Of a DNA stretch of 38,311 nt, positions 34,888 to 38,311 are shown piece by piece. The stretch spans positions 1 to 38,311 of the forward strand of contig NZ_SPQT01000047.1 in the NCBI RefSeq assembly GCF_004571025.1, in the 5' to 3' direction. Position 1 is the first letter of the stretch. The number at the start of each line of letters is the position of its first letter. Position numbers and translations under genes: made by a program. The notes under the pieces were generated by a model. The model saw nothing but the letters and a program-made list of their open reading frames with translations. It made no database searches and was not told where the DNA came from. This DNA comes from Bradyrhizobium niftali (GTDB taxonomy: Bacteria; Pseudomonadota; Alphaproteobacteria; Rhizobiales; Xanthobacteraceae).

Positions 34888-35481
34888 TTACGCGCGCGCG
34901 AACGCCAGTAACAGTCCGAAGTCGTGATTGTCGGCAGCCTTAAGCGCCTTGATATAGGTGGTGCGAAGCGTCCCGGTGTCGTGAATGCTGCCGCTGCCCC
35001 AAGTGAATGGCTCGGCGCCGAGTTTCTCGATCAGTAAATCGGCCATCATCCGCGCGTGGCGACCGTTACCGTTCGGGAAGCCGTGGATCTGCGTGAGGCG
35101 ATGATGAAGTCGCACCGCGATTTCGTCTGGTGGGAACGTCTTGTTCTCAACCCAAAAGCGCGCGTTGTCGAACATCACCGGCATCTCGGCCGGAACCAGA
35201 TGCGGCGCGATACTGATATTGAGTTCGTTCTGGCGGTAGCCGCCCGCCCATTTCCGGACCTCTCCGAACATCTGCTTGTGCAGCGATTTCGAGAAGTCCT
35301 CGTTGAGCAGAGCTTCTGCGCCACCACGGCGGCGGCGCCCCCAAGCCGCGCCGTTGACGATGTTTTCCTCCTCGGCCTCGTTAAGATCGGCGCGAGTCGT
35401 GATCCATGTCTGAATTAGATCGCCGCGCAGCGCCGGATCGAGCGGCGTTGCGTCATCGGGCTCCTGAAACAGATCCGTCAT
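34888..35481 (-). CDS. mobile mystery protein B (Fic/DOC-type)
   Basis: A 197-residue protein with the Fic core HGFPNGNGRHARMMADLL, a HPFxxGNGR variant, preceded by an EVRKWAGGYRQNELNISIA segment typical of the family named mobile mystery protein B. Fic/DOC enzymes transfer AMP or phosphate to protein targets and many act as toxins. Its start overlaps the stop of the mobile mystery protein A gene (ATGA), so the two are co-translated. The pair is usually found on mobile elements. No toxin activity has been shown from the sequence alone. Confidence 0.88.
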   Translation of the reverse strand: MTDLFQEPDDATPLDPALRGDLIQTWITTRADLNEAEEENIVNGAAWGRRRRGGAEALLNEDFSKSLHKQMFGEVRKWAGGYRQNELNISIAPHLVPAEMPVMFDNARFWVENKTFPPDEIAVRLHHRLTQIHGFPNGNGRHARMMADLLIEKLGAEPFTWGSGSIHDTGTLRTTYIKALKAADNHDFGLLLAFARA

Positions 35482-35939
35482 GGTTCATTCCAGAGATCCC
35501 GCTCCTTGAGCTTGTCGCGGATATACGCTTCAACGCGTTCGTCGCTGCTGCTGTCCGGCGTTCCCTGCGCTTCGAGTTTCATTGTATGCGCAACCCGGCC
35601 GAGATCGCGCAGGGCAATCTTGCGCGCGCGGGCGCGCACTGCGCCTTCGAGGGAGTCGTTCGGCACGAGTGCATAGACGACCGTACAATCGAGCGCCTCG
35701 GCCGCGCGGCGCAGGGTGTTGAGTTGGATCGCCCCGCTCTCTTCCGACGCTTCGAGGGCCGCGACGCTCGGGGGCTGGACCCGCAGACGGCGGGCAAACT
35801 GCACGCCGCTCATGCCGAGCGCATCGCGTATAGCTCGCACCCAGCCCTTGGGCGGCGCACGGAAGCGTTCGGCCGGCTTCAGAGGAGCGAGACGTTCATC
35901 AAGGCGCTCGCGGGCACGTTTGCGGGTGTCAGATTTCAT
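35478..35939 (-). CDS. mobile mystery protein A (HTH regulator/antitoxin-like)
   Basis: A 153-residue protein with an XRE-type helix-turn-helix (WVRAIRDALGMSGVQFARRL then VQPPSVAALEASEESGAI) followed by TLRRAAEALDCTVVYALVPN, the standard layout of mobile mystery protein A. It is probably a DNA-binding partner that controls and perhaps neutralises the B protein. Start ATG 35939. The AT-rich palindrome directly upstream is a likely operator. Confidence 0.88.
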   Translation of the reverse strand: MKSDTRKRARERLDERLAPLKPAERFRAPPKGWVRAIRDALGMSGVQFARRLRVQPPSVAALEASEESGAIQLNTLRRAAEALDCTVVYALVPNDSLEGAVRARARKIALRDLGRVAHTMKLEAQGTPDSSSDERVEAYIRDKLKERDLWNEP

Positions 35940-35945
35940 AGTATG

Positions 35946-35973
35946 GCCTAATATTTGAGACTTGATATTAGGC
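35946..35973. promoter_or_regulatory. palindromic operator upstream of mobile mystery protein A
   Basis: GCCTAATAT (35946-35954) and ATATTAGGC (35965-35973) form a perfect inverted repeat with a 10-nt spacer, seven bases upstream of the ATG. Related half-sites GGCCTAATTTT (36009-36019) and AGCCTAAAATATTAG (about 36041-36055) follow further upstream in a strongly AT-rich region. Autoregulation by the HTH protein is the simplest reading. Confidence 0.65.
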
Positions 35974-36243
35974 TAGAATCTATCTCCAGTAAATTAACAT
36001 AATGCTTTGGCCTAATTTTCTATCGCAAACATTAGTCTACAGCCTAAAATATTAGAAATAGCTTCAATTTTTTGAGCAATTTCAGTTACTTAACCTTTCG
36101 CGCAGATTGAACCGCCCTATTCCGGCGGCTTCCTGTTAAACAGACATTCCTTGCTCCTCGACAGGTCAACCTCCGGACGTACCGCGCTCTCCTCAGTTCA
36201 ACCATATCGCGAGAACCAACCAGAACAGGCTTGAGCAACGCTA

Positions 36244-36497
36244 TTACGGACAATTTTCCATCGACAGATCCATGACCTGGTGCTGGCGTGGAATCGTTGT
36301 GGGGAGCCTCAGCGCAGTGTCGGGAGGCGGACAAGATATCCCTCGTCTCCGCAAGATCGCCAACGATCGTGCAACTTCGCCGCGCAGTGCATTGCTAATG
36401 CGGTCAGAGCATTCCTGTGGAGACATCGCGGACGTGTCCACTCCAACGTCGTATATGCCAGGGACATGAACCTCCCTCTGCCACGCGATGATCGGCG
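36244..36497 (-). pseudogene. chloramphenicol phosphotransferase-like fragment (C-terminus)
   Basis: A minus-strand frame reads WQREVHVPGIYDVGVDTSAM, SPQECSDRISNALRG, ending with a stop at 36244. The pattern hG(I/V)YD-x-x-VDTS-x-x-SP-x-ECA is the C-terminal signature of CPT-like P-loop kinases. The N-terminal part with the P-loop is missing; similarity starts at the joint with the IS21 transposase near 36497. Confidence 0.55.
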
Positions 36498-37384
36498 ACG
36501 ACGCCGTAATGCTCGAGCATCGCGGCGTAAACCCGGTTGAGCTCGGGCTCGTAAAGGTCAGGCTTGATGACACCCTCCTTAAGGTTATCGAGCACGACAT
36601 AAGCCGGGCATCCGCCAAAGTACCGAAAAGCCTCTTCATGAAGCTGCGCCCACACCTGTTGGCTCGATCGCCAGACCACGCGCCGGAAGCTGCGTCGCGA
36701 ATACCGCAGCGTCATCACGAACAGGCGCGGCCGGCGATACCGCCCGGTCCGCGGGTCCAACGTCAACGCACCTTCGCCGTAATCGACTTGAGCCTCCTCA
36801 CCCGCAAGAAATTCAAGACGGTCAAATTGATGCGGAGCCTCCCGCCACAAGCCCCGCACAAAACGCTTCACGCTCTCGTAGCTGGAGGCAAAACCAAACT
36901 GGTCAACTAGGTCCTGATAGATCGCTCGTCCGTTACGCTTCAGATGAACCTGCTGCTCGATCCAGGTCCGATGCGGTTCGCAGGCCGAGCTCGCAAAGTT
37001 GCCCGTCGATGGCGCCGAAGGCTCGTCCAAACCCGGTGGTCGGGGTGGGGGAATTTCAGCTTCCACCGCTCCAGAGCCGGCGGTCACCCCGGGGGAATTT
37101 GCCTCCGCCGCTTGCGATGCCCGCAGGGCCTGGTAGCGGCGGATCGTTTTGCGGTGCACACCCGTCAGCCGCTGGATCTCTCGCTGACTCTTCTGCCGGC
37201 CAAGCAGCGTCAGGACCGTCGTTTTTAGATGCGATTTCAAGACGTTCAACTCCAAGCCCCCTTCTTCAAAGGGGGCCAAATTAAACGTCCTGCTTCCCCG
37301 GCCGCCGGAGACTTCTCCTTCAGCCGGCCGTCATTCGAGGTGGGGGAGTTTCAGGTGACCACACCCGGGGGAATTTGCCTGACC
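36497..37384 (-). mobile_element. IS21 family element, truncated (istA 5' part)
   Basis: The istA frame from 37279 (more likely start TTG 37249, giving NVLKSHLKTTVLTLL) carries an HTH (SQREIQRLTGVHRKTIRRYQ). The DDE core includes EFLAGEEAQVDYGEG with the first Asp and AYVVLDNLKEGVIKPDLYEP with the second. Native sequence ends after EHYGVVAD near 36497, before the catalytic Glu, and istB is absent. The frame then runs 30 codons into the neighbouring fragment. Repeated CCCGGGGGAATTTGCC-like motifs at about 37085-37105 and 37365-37380 resemble IS21 terminal repeats. The outer end near 37384 lies inside the TrlF-type gene. Confidence 0.8.
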
Positions 37385-37799
37385 CCCGGGGGCTACAATG
37401 GTACCCGGTTAGAAGATCTTTCGCCCGGCACAAAGGGTATCGTTTTGCTTATCCTTTATTTGGCTATGGACAAGAAGGACACCCGGCCGCTTCTGATCGA
37501 TCAACCAGAAGAGAACCTCGACAACGAATCTATCTACAGTCTACTGGCGAGTTACTTCCGAAGAGCCAAGCTCCGGCGTCAAATCCAACCCCAACTTGGT
37601 CGTCAATACCGATGCCGAGCAGGTGATTGTCGCCCAGTGCGTGAAGGAGAACGGCGGCTTGCCCTCATTTTCGTATTCCGCTGGCGCTCTGGAAGACTGC
37701 AAAGATGTACAAAGTACGCGGCAGCAGGTTTGTCGGATACTTGAGGGTGGCGCGGCAGCCTTCCAAAAGCGGGAGAGACGATATTCTTTGGACAGCTGA
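37385..37799 (+). pseudogene. TrlF-type AAA-like ATPase, C-terminal remnant
   Basis: After the IS21 end the plus strand reads YNGTRLEDLSPGTKGIVLLI and RPLLIDQPEENLDNESIYSL, an ABC-type signature region and Walker B (DQPEENLD) typical of TrlF-like ATPases. At about 37582 the sense changes frame to NPNLVVNTDAEQVIVAQCVK and ends at 37799. Relatives have a short strand plus the H-loop His (VTH) between these two parts. Roughly 15 bases are missing there, so both the frame and the H-loop are lost. The N-terminal portion was removed by the IS21 insertion. Confidence 0.7.
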
Positions 37800-37934
37800 G
37801 GGGCACTGCCACAAGGAAATGCGCTCCGTTTGGCCGGTCGCGAGGTTGCTCGCATAAATCTGCTTGAGTGCTGGTGTCAGCTAATCGGGCGCAGGAGAAG
37901 GATTTGGAGCGCTGTTCCTTGTGTGTCCGGAAAT

Positions 37935-38311
37935 TCACGCCGCTCTCGACGCCCTTACGCCAAAACGACGCAAGAGCTGCTCCACCTCAGCGGCCGGCTT
38001 GGCGCAGCTGAACAAGAATCCTTGCACCTCGTTGCAGCCCTCGGCGCGAAGCCAATCGAGCTGCTCGGTGGTCTCCACGCCTTCCGCGGTCGTGGTGATG
38101 TTGAGGCTACGCCCGAGGCCCGAGATCGCGCGCACGATGGCGGCGCAGTCGGAACGTTTGGCAAGATCCTTCACAAAGGAGCGATCGATCTTGATCTTGT
38201 CGAACGGAAAGCTGCGCAAGTAGCTCAGACTGGAATAACCTGTTCCAAAATCGTCCATGGCGATGGAGACCCCGAGCTCGCGCAGCTGGTGCAGGATCGC
38301 GAGATTGGCTT
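37935..38311 (-). CDS. EAL-domain (c-di-GMP phosphodiesterase) protein, C-terminal part
   Basis: The frame enters from beyond the window end and stops at 37935. It shows LHQLRELGVSIAMDDFGTGY, SSLSYLRSFPFDKIKIDRSF, TTAEGVETTEQLDWL and CNEVQGFLFSCAKPA. These are the DDFGTGYSSL loop, KIDxxF strand, E-G-VET and QG(Y/F)xxxxP motifs of EAL domains, which cleave cyclic di-GMP at the inner-membrane or cytoplasmic face. The metal-binding residues visible here are conserved. Whether a GGDEF or sensor domain precedes it cannot be seen. Confidence 0.9.
   Translation of the reverse strand, partial: ANLAILHQLRELGVSIAMDDFGTGYSSLSYLRSFPFDKIKIDRSFVKDLAKRSDCAAIVRAISGLGRSLNITTTAEGVETTEQLDWLRAEGCNEVQGFLFSCAKPAAEVEQLLRRFGVRASRAA

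Noticed and set aside
1..38311. CRISPR array
   Set aside because: No regularly spaced repeat units of 24-40 bases with unique spacers are visible; the fic-start repeats are too few and irregular.

Overview
The window looks like an accessory, island-type segment of an alphaproteobacterial genome, most likely Bradyrhizobium or a close relative. The grounds are the gene styles (SfnG, a LivG-type ATPase, rhizobial IS256, ISL3, IS21 and IS701 relatives, a MobA/VirD2-like relaxase, mobile mystery proteins A and B) and the mix of GC-rich core-like genes with more AT-rich cargo. Assignment to genus is inference. Many genes are broken, truncated at insertion sequences or fused, so this is an old, repeatedly rearranged island.

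Layout. 1-4.7 kb: the N-terminal half of an IS256 transposase, a decayed sulfonate/nitrate-type ABC permease, a 5'-truncated relaxase with a translationally coupled small gene, then non-coding sequence. 4.7-10.4 kb: five co-directional genes for a secreted c-type cytochrome-like protein, a small cytochrome-domain-like protein, an exported protein of unknown function, a Tat-exported tyrosinase and a secreted subtilisin-like protease. 10.7-12.9 kb: an integration module with an excisionase-like HTH gene, a tyrosine recombinase whose last codons run through the 3' half of a tRNA-Pro(GGG), AGTTACACAT repeats on both sides of that half-tRNA, and the 3' half of a tRNA-fMet followed by a terminator. 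13.2-20.8 kb: a four-gene defence cassette of SIR2-APAZ, short prokaryotic Argonaute (a SPARSA pair), a PD-(D/E)XK nuclease resembling HamA/DUF1837 and a Ski2-like helicase resembling HamB. The Argonaute and the helicase each carry one apparent 1-nt deletion. 20.9-24.2 kb: a DUF4238 fragment, a decayed ISL3 element, the end of a second ISL3 copy, and a remnant of a second, divergent helicase of the same family.

24.7-26.2 kb: a thioredoxin/TlpA-like protein coupled to a 50-residue gene. 26.4-28.1 kb: an IS701 fragment that truncates a three-gene, stop/start-overlapping operon (STAS-like plus winged-helix protein, a small protein with an internal amber codon, a cysteine-rich protein) under a large palindromic operator. 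28.2-30.9 kb: a class II Fic protein preceded by repeated copies of its own start region, one forming a leader ORF overlapping the Fic start, then a broken LGWGSLIW-type gene coupled to a small HGT-motif protein. 30.9-33.9 kb: a LivG ATPase fused in frame to an unrelated C-terminal domain, and sfnG with an amber codon. 34.9-36.0 kb: mobile mystery proteins B and A with an AT-rich palindromic operator. 36.2-38.3 kb: a phosphotransferase-like fragment, a truncated IS21 istA, a TrlF-type ATPase remnant and the end of an EAL-domain gene.

The most interesting content is the SIR2-APAZ/Argonaute pair joined at operon spacing to a Hachiman-like nuclease/helicase pair with a second helicase remnant nearby, followed by the STAS-winged-helix/Cys-rich operon and the Fic leader repeats. 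Single-base frameshifts recur in several genes; whether these are real decay or consensus errors cannot be decided from the sequence alone.
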